Part shown: piece by piece, positions 1-8,739 of the stretch
Numbering within the stretch: position 1 is the stretch's first letter
How the letters are laid out: each line of letters starts with the position of its first letter
Source: G963664835 sp963664835
GTDB lineage: Bacteria > Chloroflexota > UBA6077 > FW602-bin22 > JBCLEL01
Assembly: GCA_963664835.2 (NCBI GenBank)
Contig: CAXXUG010000028.1
Location: 186,001-250,000, forward strand
Length of the DNA stretch: 64,000 bases
Direction: 5' to 3'
Translations under genes and position numbers: made by a program
The notes under the pieces: generated by a model
Databases searched by the model: none
Seen by the model: only the letters and a program-made list of their open reading frames with translations
Told to the model about the DNA's origin: nothing

Positions 1-113
1 GGATAACCTCAGTTTGTCCCGTATTCGTCAAGAGAGGACTCGCTGCCGGCGAGTCAAGCGGGGTGGTACCGCGGGAGTTGACCTCACGTCCCCAGAGGAC
101 GCGAGGTTTTTTT
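1..113 (+). promoter_or_regulatory. T-box riboswitch, 3' part, ahead of the trp operon
   Basis: The 3' half of a T-box leader. The hallmark T-box element GGGTGGTACCGCG is at 61-73, and an intrinsic terminator follows directly at 82-113. T-boxes bind uncharged tRNA: the tRNA CCA end pairs in the antiterminator bulge formed by the T-box element, which prevents the terminator and lets transcription continue. Because trpE starts 18 nt after the terminator, the expected ligand is tRNA-Trp. Stem I and the specifier codon lie before the window, so the tRNA identity is inferred from the downstream genes only. Confidence 0.9.
82..113 (+). terminator. Intrinsic terminator of the trp T-box
   Basis: Stem CCTCACGTCC (82-91) pairs with GGACGCGAGG (97-106) with one A-C mismatch, and is followed by seven T. 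It competes with the antiterminator that uses the T-box element at 61-73. Confidence 0.85.
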
Positions 114-130
114 ATTTTGTGGAGGAAATC

Positions 131-1632
131 TTGTACACGCCCTCCCTAGCAGAATTCAAAGATCTGGCAAAGGACGGCAATCTTGTGCCGGTCTATCGGG
201 AGATCCTTGCCGATTTGGAAACGCCTGTTTCTGCCTACATGAAGGTGGCGAACGAGGGCAGCAGCTTCCTCTTGGAGAGTGTCGAGGGCCGGTGAGAGAT
301 TGGGCGCGGTACTCGTTTCATTGGCTGTTCGCCATTTATGACAGTACAGGTCGATGCCGGCCAGGCTTCCTTGCACCGCCCAGGCCAACCCACCGAACGT
401 CGTCCTGTCTCCAACCCCATGGGACCTGGTCCGGGAGGTTACTGGGTCGGTATCGCTTGGTTCCAATCGACGGTCTGCCGAGATTTGACGGCGGCGCTGT
501 CGGTTACCTGGGATACGAGTGTTCTCGCTATTTCGAGCGTCTTCCCGCGCCCTCAAACGACCCACTCGATTTGCCGGACGCGGTATTGCTGTTCACGGAT
601 ACGATACTCGTGTTCGATCATATCCAGCACAAGATCAAGGTGGTAAGCCACGTATACTGCGACGAGGGCATAGATTCCTCCTACGCGAGAGCCGTCGACC
701 AAGATCGATGCGCTGATAGACCTCTTGCGGAAAACCCCTGCCGGCTGCCAAGAGGCACGAAGCGCTGCCCGCCTGTGGATCCAGTTGCCGGGCGAGAGTT
801 CAAGTCGAACATGAGCCAACAAGCCTACGAAGAAATGGGTTGTACGAGGCAAGGAGTACATCCTGGCAGGTGATGTGATCCAAGTCGTTCTGTCGCAAAG
901 ATTCAGCCGGCCTACAGCCGCGGAACCGCTTGACATCTACCGGGCGTTGCGCACGATAAACCCTTCGCCCTACATGTTTTTTCCTGGACTTGGAAGAGTG
1001 TCAACTGATCGGCGCTTCGCCCGAACTTCTGGTCCAGGTGGAAGACGGGTTGGTTACTACACATCCCATAGCCGGCACCCGACGGCGGGGTCGAACGCCA
1101 GAAGAAGACGTGGAGTTTGAGCGCGAGCTGATCACCGATGAAAAAGAGCGTGCAGAGCACATAATGCTGGTCGATCTTGGCCGCAATGATATCGGAAGGG
1201 TCAGCCAACCAGGTACCGTGCAGGTTCCTCGACTAATGGGAGTCGACCGCCTTTCGCACGTCATGCATCTTGTGTCCCAGGTCACCGGGCAACTGCGCTC
1301 TGATATGGACCAGTATGACGCCTTTCAGGCCTGTTTCCCAGCCGGCACGATCTCAGGAGCGCCCAAGATTAGGGCCATGGAGATCATCGCCGAACTTGAG
1401 CCCGACTTGCGGGGACCATACTCTGGCGCGGTTGGCTATTTTGGATACTCAGGGAATTTGGATACGGCGATCGCCATTCGGACTATGGTGATGAAAGGAC
1501 GGAATTGCGCACGTTCAGGCCGGCGCCGGCATCGTAGCCGACTCTATTCCCGAACGTGAGCACAAGGAGTGCCTGAACAAAGCTCGAGCTCTGCTGCACG
1601 CCGTCGCCGTCGCGGAAGAGCTGCATGATTGA
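131..1632 (+). pseudogene. trpE: Anthranilate synthase component I, frame-interrupted as given
   Basis: Converts chorismate to anthranilate together with TrpG, the first step of tryptophan synthesis. TTG start at 131 has GGAGG at 121-125. The reading frame breaks at about ten places (near 290, 304, 316, 440, 695, 786, 843, 983 and 1497), yet conserved TrpE sequence continues across each break: GAVGYLGYE near 500, LVDLGRNDIGRV near 1170, GTISGAPKIRAMEII near 1350. The C-terminus ends at TGA 1630-1632. Nearly every break is repaired by deleting one base, so sequence error is more likely than decay; the downstream trp genes are all intact. If real, the cell could not use this operon alone to make tryptophan. 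First gene of the T-box operon. Confidence 0.85.
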
Positions 1633-1692
1633 AACGAGTTGTTTCGGAGCGCGTGGCGGCCGAGCTTGATAAGGCCCAGGGGGTGGAAAAGA

Positions 1693-2262
1693 ATGATTCT
1701 GCTCATCGATAACTATGATTCATTTACCTACAATCTCTATCAGTACCTGTCTGAGCTACAAACCGAGGTAGTGGTCCATCGAAACGACAAGGTCACTATC
1801 GAACAGATCGAAGAATTGAATCCAGATCGCATCGTAATATCCCCCGGCCCGTGCGGGCCGGCCCAGGCCGGATTGTCAAATGACGTGATCCGCCATTTCG
1901 GCCCCAAGAAGCCCTTACTTGGTGTGTGTCTGGGACATCAATGCATCGGTCACAGCTTTGGGGGCCGGGTCATCCGGGCAGACAAGGTGATGCATGGCAA
2001 AACTTCGATGGTCTACCACGATGGACTCGGCGTCCTGAACGATCTGCCAAGCCCATTTGAGGCCATCAGGTATCATTCGCTAATCGTCGAGCGCGATACT
2101 TTGCCAGAATCGCTTGAGGTAACAGCCGAGACAAGCGACGGCAAGATAATGGCGTTGCGCCACCGCGAGTATCCGATTGAAGGCGTCCAGTTCCATCCAG
2201 AATCTATCATGACAGAGGTCGGCAAAGACCTGCTACGCAACTTTCTTGAGGTCAAGTGGTAA
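1693..2262 (+). CDS. trpG: Anthranilate synthase component II (glutamine amidotransferase)
   Basis: 189-residue class I glutamine amidotransferase that supplies ammonia to TrpE. The N-terminus MILLIDNYDSFTYNL is typical of TrpG/PabA. The nucleophile cysteine lies in GVCLGHQ, and the His-Glu pair in GVQFHPES near the C-terminus completes the triad. ATG 1693 is preferred over an upstream in-frame start at 1639 because it matches the family N-terminus and has GGTGGAAAAG just upstream. It lies 60 nt after trpE and 2 nt before trpD. The protein could also serve p-aminobenzoate synthase, as TrpG does in several bacteria, but the operon position makes TrpG the main role. Confidence 0.95.
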   Translation: MILLIDNYDSFTYNLYQYLSELQTEVVVHRNDKVTIEQIEELNPDRIVISPGPCGPAQAGLSNDVIRHFGPKKPLLGVCLGHQCIGHSFGGRVIRADKVMHGKTSMVYHDGLGVLNDLPSPFEAIRYHSLIVERDTLPESLEVTAETSDGKIMALRHREYPIEGVQFHPESIMTEVGKDLLRNFLEVKW

Positions 2263-2264
2263 GA

Positions 2265-3296
2265 ATGATTCGTGATGCAATCGCCCAACTGGTAGACGGC
2301 GACTCTCTCGACCAGGCTCAGGCCGCTGAGGTTATGGAAGAGATAATGACAGGAGAGGCAACGCCGGCGCAGATTGGCGCGTTCACCGTCGCGCTACGGC
2401 AGAAGGGCGAGACGGTTGAAGAGATAGCTGGGTTTGCCGGCGTAATGCGCGATAAGTCGATTAAGGTGTCGGTACAAGCATCCGTTCTAGATACCTGCGG
2501 GACCGGCGGAGACGGAGCCGGCACGATGAACATCTCGACCGCCGCGGCATTTGTGGCCGCCGGCGCTGGAGCGATCGTAGCCAAGCACGGGAATCGGGCG
2601 ATGTCGAGCGCATGTGGCAGCGCCGACGTGTTAGAGGCTCTGGGCGTAAACATCAACCTCGGTGCTGACCAGGTCGGGCAATGTCTGACCGAGACGGGAA
2701 TCGGATTCATGTTCGCTCAGCTGTTTCATCCGGCAATGAGATTCGCGGCAGGTCCCAGGCGGGAGATTGGGGTTCGCACAGTCTTTAACTTCCTGGGCCC
2801 TCTGACCAACCCCGCCGGAGCCCGGCATCAACTTCTGGGCGTTCCTGACGAGGAGACCGCGTCTAAACTCGCCAACGCCCTGAATCTGCTGGGCAGCGAA
2901 CATGCCCTTGTAGTGACCAGCGCCGACGGGTTGGACGAGTTTTCGACGACTGCCGAGTGCACGATATATGAGGCTCGACGTGGAGCGGTTCGAAGCTACG
3001 TTGCCAATCCAACTGACTTCGGATTTGCACGTGCGAGATTGGAGGACATCGCCGGGGGCGACGCACAAGAGAATGCGTCGATAATTCGATCCGTATTTGC
3101 CGGCGAGGAGGGTCCCCGAAGGGACGTAGTCCTGTTGAACGCCGGCGCGGCCCTCTGCGCCGGGGATCTCGCTGACTCGATCCCCGCCGGGGTCCAACTC
3201 GCGACCGAGTCTTTGGACTCAGGCCGGGCAACCGAACGCTTGGAACGCCTCGTCAGGCTCTCGAATGAGTTGGCCGACTCGGGCGGTACTGAATAG
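2265..3296 (+). CDS. trpD: Anthranilate phosphoribosyltransferase
   Basis: Transfers phosphoribose from PRPP to anthranilate. 343 residues, the usual size for TrpD. Family motifs are intact: the PRPP-binding glycine-rich loop DTCGTGGDGAGTMNIST, then KHGNRAMSSACGSADVLE, then GPRREIGVRTVFNFLGP. ATG 2265 begins 3 nt after the trpG stop, implying translational coupling; a GTG at 2256 is an alternative start overlapping trpG. Third gene of the operon. Confidence 0.96.
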   Translation: MIRDAIAQLVDGDSLDQAQAAEVMEEIMTGEATPAQIGAFTVALRQKGETVEEIAGFAGVMRDKSIKVSVQASVLDTCGTGGDGAGTMNISTAAAFVAAGAGAIVAKHGNRAMSSACGSADVLEALGVNINLGADQVGQCLTETGIGFMFAQLFHPAMRFAAGPRREIGVRTVFNFLGPLTNPAGARHQLLGVPDEETASKLANALNLLGSEHALVVTSADGLDEFSTTAECTIYEARRGAVRSYVANPTDFGFARARLEDIAGGDAQENASIIRSVFAGEEGPRRDVVLLNAGAALCAGDLADSIPAGVQLATESLDSGRATERLERLVRLSNELADSGGTE

Positions 3297-3392
3297 TGCA
3301 CGGTCCTTTGTACCGAGCTATGGTTTCGGCTGGATTGAGAACGAGTTGTGTCGTGCAGTCGAGCCCTGCCGATCAACCGGGATGAGATTCCT

Positions 3393-4166
3393 GTGATTTT
3401 GGACAAGATCGTCGCTCATAAGCGCCGGGAGCTGGAAGAGCGGAAGAGTAACACCAGCATTCTCGAGATGGAATTGCTGGCTGGGGAGCAAGATCCCCCT
3501 CGGTCATTCCGGGCGAGTCTCCAGAGCGACGGCGTTGCCCTGATCGCCGAGGTAAAGAAGGCCTCTCCTTCGAAGGGATTGCTTAGCGCCGACTTCGATC
3601 CGGTGCGTTTGGCTCTCGAGTACCAGCACGGAGGGGCGAACGCAATCTCGGTGTTGACGGATGAAAGGTTCTTTCAGGGTTCACTGGATCATTTGCGTAG
3701 CATAAAACGCAGCACGTCGCTTCCCGTGCTGCGAAAGGACTTTGTCTTCGATCCCTACCAAGTGGTCGAAGCCAGGGCGGCAGGGGCTGACTGTGTTTTG
3801 CTTATCGTCTCAATCCTGGAAGATGAACTACTTCCATCCCTGTCTGAGTTGGCGACAACGACCGGAATGGCGGTCCTCGTTGAGGTTCACGACGAGATCG
3901 AGGTGCGGAGGGCCCTGGAAGCCGGAGCGGAGTTGATCGGCATCAACAACCGTGATTTGCGGACGTTCGACGTCGATCTGCGGACTACGGAGAGGCTTCG
4001 CCAAACGATACCATCCTACTGCACCGTAGTCAGCGAGAGTGGCATCCACGGCCCTTCCGACGTTGCGATGCTCAGGGAATGGGATGTCGATGCGATGCTT
4101 GTCGGAGAGTCCCTGGTTGTGGCTGAGGACTCCGGCGCCAAGGTGCAGGAGTTGATAGGCGCATGA
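3393..4166 (+). CDS. trpC: Indole-3-glycerol phosphate synthase
   Basis: Closes the indole ring from CdRP. A (beta/alpha)8 barrel of 257 residues. The N-terminal ILDKIVAHKRRELEERK and the catalytic motifs EVKKASPSKG, LRKDFVFDPYQ, GINNRDLRTF and VSESGI are all present. GTG 3393 is chosen because family members begin exactly with the ILDKIV segment; the open frame extends upstream to 3348 with no family similarity. About 95 nt separate it from trpD, and its stop overlaps the trpF start. Confidence 0.95.
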   Translation: MILDKIVAHKRRELEERKSNTSILEMELLAGEQDPPRSFRASLQSDGVALIAEVKKASPSKGLLSADFDPVRLALEYQHGGANAISVLTDERFFQGSLDHLRSIKRSTSLPVLRKDFVFDPYQVVEARAAGADCVLLIVSILEDELLPSLSELATTTGMAVLVEVHDEIEVRRALEAGAELIGINNRDLRTFDVDLRTTERLRQTIPSYCTVVSESGIHGPSDVAMLREWDVDAMLVGESLVVAEDSGAKVQELIGA

Positions 4167-4789
4167 GTGAGTCTCCTCGCGTCAAGATTTGCGGCATGCG
4201 CGAGTTGGAGCACGCGCTGGTGGCGGCCGAATGCGGCGCTGATTTCATCGGATTTGTCTTCGCGCCGGCTAGACGTCGCATTGAGCCCGCGCTGGCTAGA
4301 GACATTGCCGACCAGGTGCCGAACTGCCCCGGCCGGGTCGGGCTCTTCGTGAATGAGTCGCCCGGCGTCGTGAATAGAATTTCCGACGAGGTCGGCCTCG
4401 ACTACGTGCAGCTTTGCGGCGACGAGACGCCCGATTACCTGGGGCAAATCGATAGGCCGGCCATCAAGTCCATCGCCGTCTCCGACGCGAATTCGCTCTC
4501 CGCCGCGCAAGTTTATCGGGATCGCGGTGCTACCGTACTCTTCGATGCCTTCGCGCCCGGACAACATGGTGGAACTGGCATCAGCTTCGACTGGTCGATA
4601 TTCGAACGCGACCGGCCAACGTTCCCCTTTATTCTTGCAGGTGGCTTGGATCCTCAGAATGTGTTCGAAGCAATAAGGGTTGCGAGACCATGGTGCGTCG
4701 ACGTAAGCACCGGCGTTGAAATCGACGGCCGCAAAGACAGCGGACGAATATCTGAATTCGTCCGGGCCGCTAGGAGCGTAATAGTATGA
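4163..4789 (+). CDS. trpF: Phosphoribosylanthranilate isomerase
   Basis: Isomerises phosphoribosylanthranilate to CdRP, the step between TrpD and TrpC. 208 residues. The catalytic cysteine lies in VKICGM at the N-terminus, and the catalytic aspartate probably in VLFDAF in the middle. FILAGGLDPQNV and VDVSTGVE form the phosphate-binding end of the barrel. It overlaps trpC by 4 nt (ATGA) and overlaps trpB by 4 nt, so the three are likely translated together. Confidence 0.95.
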   Translation: MSESPRVKICGMRELEHALVAAECGADFIGFVFAPARRRIEPALARDIADQVPNCPGRVGLFVNESPGVVNRISDEVGLDYVQLCGDETPDYLGQIDRPAIKSIAVSDANSLSAAQVYRDRGATVLFDAFAPGQHGGTGISFDWSIFERDRPTFPFILAGGLDPQNVFEAIRVARPWCVDVSTGVEIDGRKDSGRISEFVRAARSVIV

Positions 4790-6009
4790 GCATCATAGCC
4801 AAAACAGATTCGCCCGAGAGATTCGCCGGCAGGTTCGGGGCTTACGGCGGACAGTATGTGCCTGAGACATTGATGTCCGCATTGGACGAGTTGGTCGAAC
4901 AATACTACTCAGTGAAAGATGACCCGTCGTTTCAGCGAGAGTTCGACCAGTTGCTGGACTTCTATGTTGGCCGGCCGACGCCGCTCTATTACGCCCAGCG
5001 TCTTACCGAGAGGATAGGTGGCACCCGTATTGTCTTGAAGCGGGAAGATTTGGCCCACACCGGCGCGCACAAAATCAACAGTGCAGTCGGCCAGGTGCTC
5101 TTGGCAAGAAGGATGGGCAAGCGTCGCGTCATTGCCGAGACTGGCGCCGGCCAACACGGCGTCGCCACGGCTACGGTTTGCGCTCTGTTCGGCCTTGAGT
5201 GCGTTGTCTATATGGGCGAAGAGGATATAGAGCGCCAATCGCTGAACGTGTTTCGAATGAAGCTCCTCGGCGCCGAGGTGCGGCCTGTAAGCAGCGGCAC
5301 TCGGACGCTCAAGGATGCGATAAACGAGGCGATACGGGATTGGGTTACCAACGTCGAGACTACCTACTATCTTCTCGGCTCTGCAGTTGGGCAGCACCCA
5401 TATCCGCTGATCGTAAGAGATTTCCAATCTGTTATCGGCCGGGAAACGCGAGACCAACACATACGGCAATTCGGTGGTTTGCCCGATTGCGTCGTAGCCT
5501 GCGTCGGCGGCGGTAGCAACGCGATCGGAATGTTCCATCCTTTCGTTGAAGACGAGTCGGTCAGGTTGGTCGGAGCGGAAGCCGGCGGTCACGGCATCGA
5601 CTCCGGAAGCCACTCCGCAACACTCGTCGCCGGATCGCCCGGGGTCTTGCACGGTGCGTTTACCTACCTCTTGCAAGATGAGCACGGACAGGTGCAACCC
5701 GCCCACAGCATCTCGGCCGGCTTGGACTATCCTGGCGTCGGACCCGAGCATGCTTTCTTGAAGGAGACCGGTCGGGCCGAGTATGTCGCCGTAGACGACG
5801 AACAGGCACTGGAAGGGTTCAAACTCCTTTGCGAGACCGAGGGCATTATCCCTGCTCTCGAGCCCGCTCACGCGATCTACCTGGCTGCTCAGCTTGCCAG
5901 GGATATGTCCGAGGATCAATCGATCGCGGTCAATCTCTCGGGTCGAGGTGACAAGGATATGCACATAGTGGCCGAGGCTCTTGGAGTGACATTGGAAGGT
6001 GCGGGCTAA
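4786..6009 (+). CDS. trpB: Tryptophan synthase beta chain
   Basis: PLP enzyme that joins indole and serine. 407 residues, the size of the standard TrpB1 type. The PLP lysine is in HTGAHKINSAVGQ (about residue 95). The phosphate-binding loop is CVGGGSNAIGMF, and the N-terminal GRFGAYGGQYVPETLM is characteristic. Overlaps trpF by 4 nt and is followed after 1 nt by trpA, its partner subunit in the channelled alpha2beta2 complex. A long open frame on the opposite strand is a codon-bias shadow. Confidence 0.97.
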   Translation: MSIIAKTDSPERFAGRFGAYGGQYVPETLMSALDELVEQYYSVKDDPSFQREFDQLLDFYVGRPTPLYYAQRLTERIGGTRIVLKREDLAHTGAHKINSAVGQVLLARRMGKRRVIAETGAGQHGVATATVCALFGLECVVYMGEEDIERQSLNVFRMKLLGAEVRPVSSGTRTLKDAINEAIRDWVTNVETTYYLLGSAVGQHPYPLIVRDFQSVIGRETRDQHIRQFGGLPDCVVACVGGGSNAIGMFHPFVEDESVRLVGAEAGGHGIDSGSHSATLVAGSPGVLHGAFTYLLQDEHGQVQPAHSISAGLDYPGVGPEHAFLKETGRAEYVAVDDEQALEGFKLLCETEGIIPALEPAHAIYLAAQLARDMSEDQSIAVNLSGRGDKDMHIVAEALGVTLEGAG

Positions 6010-6010
6010 C

Positions 6011-6817
6011 ATGAGTCGTCTGAAGAGCCTATTCGAAACTTGCCATCAAGATCGGCGACTGGCGCTCCTTCCGTACCTTACGGTCGGCTATCCTTCGCTC
6101 CCGGAGATGCTTGACCTGGCCCCGGCATTGGCAGAGGCCGGCGCGGACGCGCTCGAGTTGGGAATCCCATTCTCAGATCCTGTGGCCGATGGTCCCACGA
6201 TCCAGCGCTCCACCTACCAAGCGTTGCGGAACGGCGTCAGCCCGGAACTGTGTCTGGAGGCGGCCGGCAAGTTGAGCGGGACAATCTCGATTCCGTTGCT
6301 GTTCATGACCTATCTCAACCCGATCTTGCGGTACGGTGCGGAGAGGTTCCTCAACGACGCTCGTGACGCCGGCGTTGATGGGGTAATCATCCCTGATCTG
6401 CCGGCTGATGAGTCGGCCGGCGTCTCGGAACTCTGCGCCGGCCGCGGTATGGACCTGATTCAGTTTGTGGCGCCGACGAGCAGCGATAGCCGGCTCGAAG
6501 TCATATCGAGCCAGTCGCGCGGATTCATCTACTGCGTCTCCCTCACCGGTGTGACGGGAGCCCGCGCTCGCCTTTCCCAGACTCTCCCACAGTTTCTCGC
6601 ACGGGTGCGGCAACACAGTTCCCTACCGAGAGTTGTGGGGTTTGGGATCTCGCGTCCTGAGCACGTCGGCGCGTTACAGAATATCGCCGAGGGCGCGATC
6701 GTGGCGAGCGGGTTGATCGACGTGATCGATCGAGCCGGCAAAGGCCACTCGGTGGCGGAGGCGATGAAATACGTCGCCAGTATGAAGGCCCAAACGAGGT
6801 CAGACTCGCCGGGATAG
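6011..6817 (+). CDS. trpA: Tryptophan synthase alpha chain
   Basis: Cleaves indole-3-glycerol phosphate to indole, which passes to TrpB. 268 residues. Catalytic glutamate in ALELGIPFSDPVADGP and aspartate in VDGVIIPDLPADE are present, as is the phosphate-binding segment GFGISRPEH. ATG 6011 has GGAAGG at 5995-6000, inside the end of trpB. Last gene of the trp operon. About 115 nt without an obvious intrinsic terminator separate it from the next gene, which may be read through. Confidence 0.96.
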   Translation: MSRLKSLFETCHQDRRLALLPYLTVGYPSLPEMLDLAPALAEAGADALELGIPFSDPVADGPTIQRSTYQALRNGVSPELCLEAAGKLSGTISIPLLFMTYLNPILRYGAERFLNDARDAGVDGVIIPDLPADESAGVSELCAGRGMDLIQFVAPTSSDSRLEVISSQSRGFIYCVSLTGVTGARARLSQTLPQFLARVRQHSSLPRVVGFGISRPEHVGALQNIAEGAIVASGLIDVIDRAGKGHSVAEAMKYVASMKAQTRSDSPG

Positions 6818-6933
6818 TTGCCGCGTTTGCAACGAGGGTTCGACTGAAATACGCGGTTCTCTACGGAGGAGCAGGCGCTCAGCATGAAACCGCGAGGCGC
6901 TGACCTGCTGAGACGGGATACGGGAGGCTCACG

Positions 6934-8022
6934 ATGAAAATCACCGACGTTGTCGTCGAAGAGTACAGTTGGCGGCGGAGCAAACCAATACGCAACGGCC
7001 TGCACGTCTATACCGATACCGGCATCGCCCTAATGCGTATATCCACCGACGAAGGTGTTGAGGGTATTGGAATTGGTGCGCCTAGTCCGATAAACAAGCC
7101 GGTCGTCGCGAAACTGCGCGAGGAGCTTGTAGGCGAGGACCCTATTAACGTCGAGCGCATCTGGGCCAAGATGTGGGTACCCAAGCTGATCGGCCGGCGC
7201 GGGTTGACGACCCGCGTGATAAGCGGAATAGACATTGCTCTGTGGGACCTGCGCGGGCGAGTCACTGGGCAGCCTCTCTATCGTTTGCTCGGTGGCTTCC
7301 GTGATCGAGTGCCTACTTACATAGCCGGCGGATACTATGAGGAAGGAAAGGGCCTCGATGACCTTGCGCGCGAGATGCAACACAACGTCGAAATGGGTGC
7401 CACCGCGGTCAAGATGAAGGTCGGAGGCGCGACGATCGATGAAGATGTGAGCCGGGTGAGAGTGGTGCGCGACGCGGTAGGTCCTAATGTGAAAGTAATG
7501 GTGGACGCCAACTGCGCCTACAGGCACTATGAGGCGATTCAACTTGCTCGCAAGATCGAGCCGTACGACATATTCTGGTTCGAAGAGCCCGTAGGGCCGG
7601 ACGACTATCGAGGCCACGCCTTACTCGCTGAACAGACCACCATACCGATCGCGACCGGTGAGAACGAATACACCAGATATGGATTTCGCGATCTGATCGA
7701 CCGTCGCGCGGCCGCAATCTTAAATGCGGACGCGCAAGTACTGGGCGGGATCACCGAGTTCATGAAGGTCGCTGCGCTCGCTCAGGCCCACGACCTCGAT
7801 ATCGCACCTCACGGTAGCCAGGACGTCCACGTTCACCTGGTTGCGGCGATTTCGAACGGATTGATCGTGGAATACTATCGCGACACGGTCGACCCAATGT
7901 GGGGACAGATATTTGAGGAAACGTTGACCTTGAATCGGGACGGCACTTTGAGTCCTCCGGACAGGCCCGGCCTTGGGGTGGAGCCCAACTACGAGTCTTT
8001 GAGCAGACATCGCGTCGCTTAG
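6934..8022 (+). CDS. Mandelate racemase / muconate lactonizing-type enolase superfamily enzyme
   Basis: Member of the enolase superfamily, which abstracts a proton alpha to a carboxylate using Mg2+. 362 residues. The N-terminal capping domain is residues 1-120 and the barrel follows. Seen: KMKVGG (the KxK base of the MR subgroup), metal ligands in VDANC, WFEEPVG and TGENEY, and PHGSQDVH carrying the probable catalytic histidine. The fold and subgroup are clear; the substrate, probably a sugar acid or similar hydroxy acid, cannot be read from the sequence. RBS GGGAGG lies just upstream of ATG 6934. Paralogues of this family are abundant in SAR202 genomes. Confidence 0.88.
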   Translation: MKITDVVVEEYSWRRSKPIRNGLHVYTDTGIALMRISTDEGVEGIGIGAPSPINKPVVAKLREELVGEDPINVERIWAKMWVPKLIGRRGLTTRVISGIDIALWDLRGRVTGQPLYRLLGGFRDRVPTYIAGGYYEEGKGLDDLAREMQHNVEMGATAVKMKVGGATIDEDVSRVRVVRDAVGPNVKVMVDANCAYRHYEAIQLARKIEPYDIFWFEEPVGPDDYRGHALLAEQTTIPIATGENEYTRYGFRDLIDRRAAAILNADAQVLGGITEFMKVAALAQAHDLDIAPHGSQDVHVHLVAAISNGLIVEYYRDTVDPMWGQIFEETLTLNRDGTLSPPDRPGLGVEPNYESLSRHRVA

Positions 8023-8033
8023 CGCTTCGGATC

Positions 8034-8057
8034 TAGCGTGCCGGAGGCGGCACGCTA
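8034..8057. terminator. Hairpin between convergent genes
   Basis: Perfect 9-bp inverted repeat TAGCGTGCC / GGCACGCTA with a 6-nt loop, 11 nt after the stop of the enolase-superfamily gene and 38 nt before the end of the convergent DUF2203 gene. There is no long T tract, so termination efficiency is uncertain; position suggests a bidirectional terminator. Confidence 0.6.
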
Positions 8058-8094
8058 ACGGTCTTTCCTCAGTTGAAGCGGACTGGATCTCTTG

Positions 8095-8487
8095 CTACAG
8101 CCGGCGTCGACCTCCGTAACCCTCTTGCAAGTCGTGCCAATATCCTATTTCCGGTTCTCCAACCTTCCAGCAAAGATACACGACCCTGCCTTCTCTCATA
8201 GTCCTGAAGTCAAACAATCCAATCTCCAAGTCTTTGAGTTCGCAGCCCATGTCCCCGATTGACTTGATCGTACTGTCGAAACGAGAGATTAGATCGGATA
8301 GCCGGCGCCTCGCTTCCGCAATATCGCCCGTTCGATCGTGACCGTTTCGCCTGGCCTGCCGCGCGACGTTTGTTGCCTCCCGCTGCGCATCGCTTATCGA
8401 CTCTCGGGTACTCCGAAGCTCTTCTACGATTCGTTCCAACTGCGGTAACAGTGCGTTTGCCTCGTCCAACGAGAATAGCTTCGACAT
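8095..8487 (-). CDS. DUF2203 family protein
   Basis: Small hydrophilic protein of 130 residues. The N-terminus MSKLFSLDEANALLPQLERI and the C-terminal half, with GEPEIGYWHDLQEGYGGR, match the DUF2203 family; residues 25-85 are charged and probably coiled-coil. No function is established for this family. ATG at 8487 is used because GGAAGGGG lies just upstream of it; an upstream in-frame start at 8517 adds ten residues with no family match. It is alone in its orientation, facing the enolase-superfamily gene. Confidence 0.75.
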   Translation of the reverse strand: MSKLFSLDEANALLPQLERIVEELRSTRESISDAQREATNVARQARRNGHDRTGDIAEARRRLSDLISRFDSTIKSIGDMGCELKDLEIGLFDFRTMREGRVVYLCWKVGEPEIGYWHDLQEGYGGRRRL

Positions 8488-8739
8488 GTGAGTTTCACCC
8501 CTTCCAAGAGAAACCACGAGGCCAGGCTGTTGGCAGAAACCAAATTGGTTTTGCGTTGGGCCTGTCAGAACTCAGAGAGCCAAGTGTAGTGATTTCGAGT
8601 GTGTTTACGCCAGCATACTTGAAAATGATTAGCCACGTGCGGCGCTGTCCTTCACTCGTCGTAAGCTCCGATGAGCGCACTCACCGGGGGATCCAGTTAG
8701 AAAACGCGGGAATTCTAGTTGTAAGAAGACGTTTCCAGC

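Noticed and set aside
4909..6012. Long open frame on the minus strand opposite trpB
   Set aside because: Matches no family and lies entirely within the strongly conserved trpB; a codon-bias shadow.
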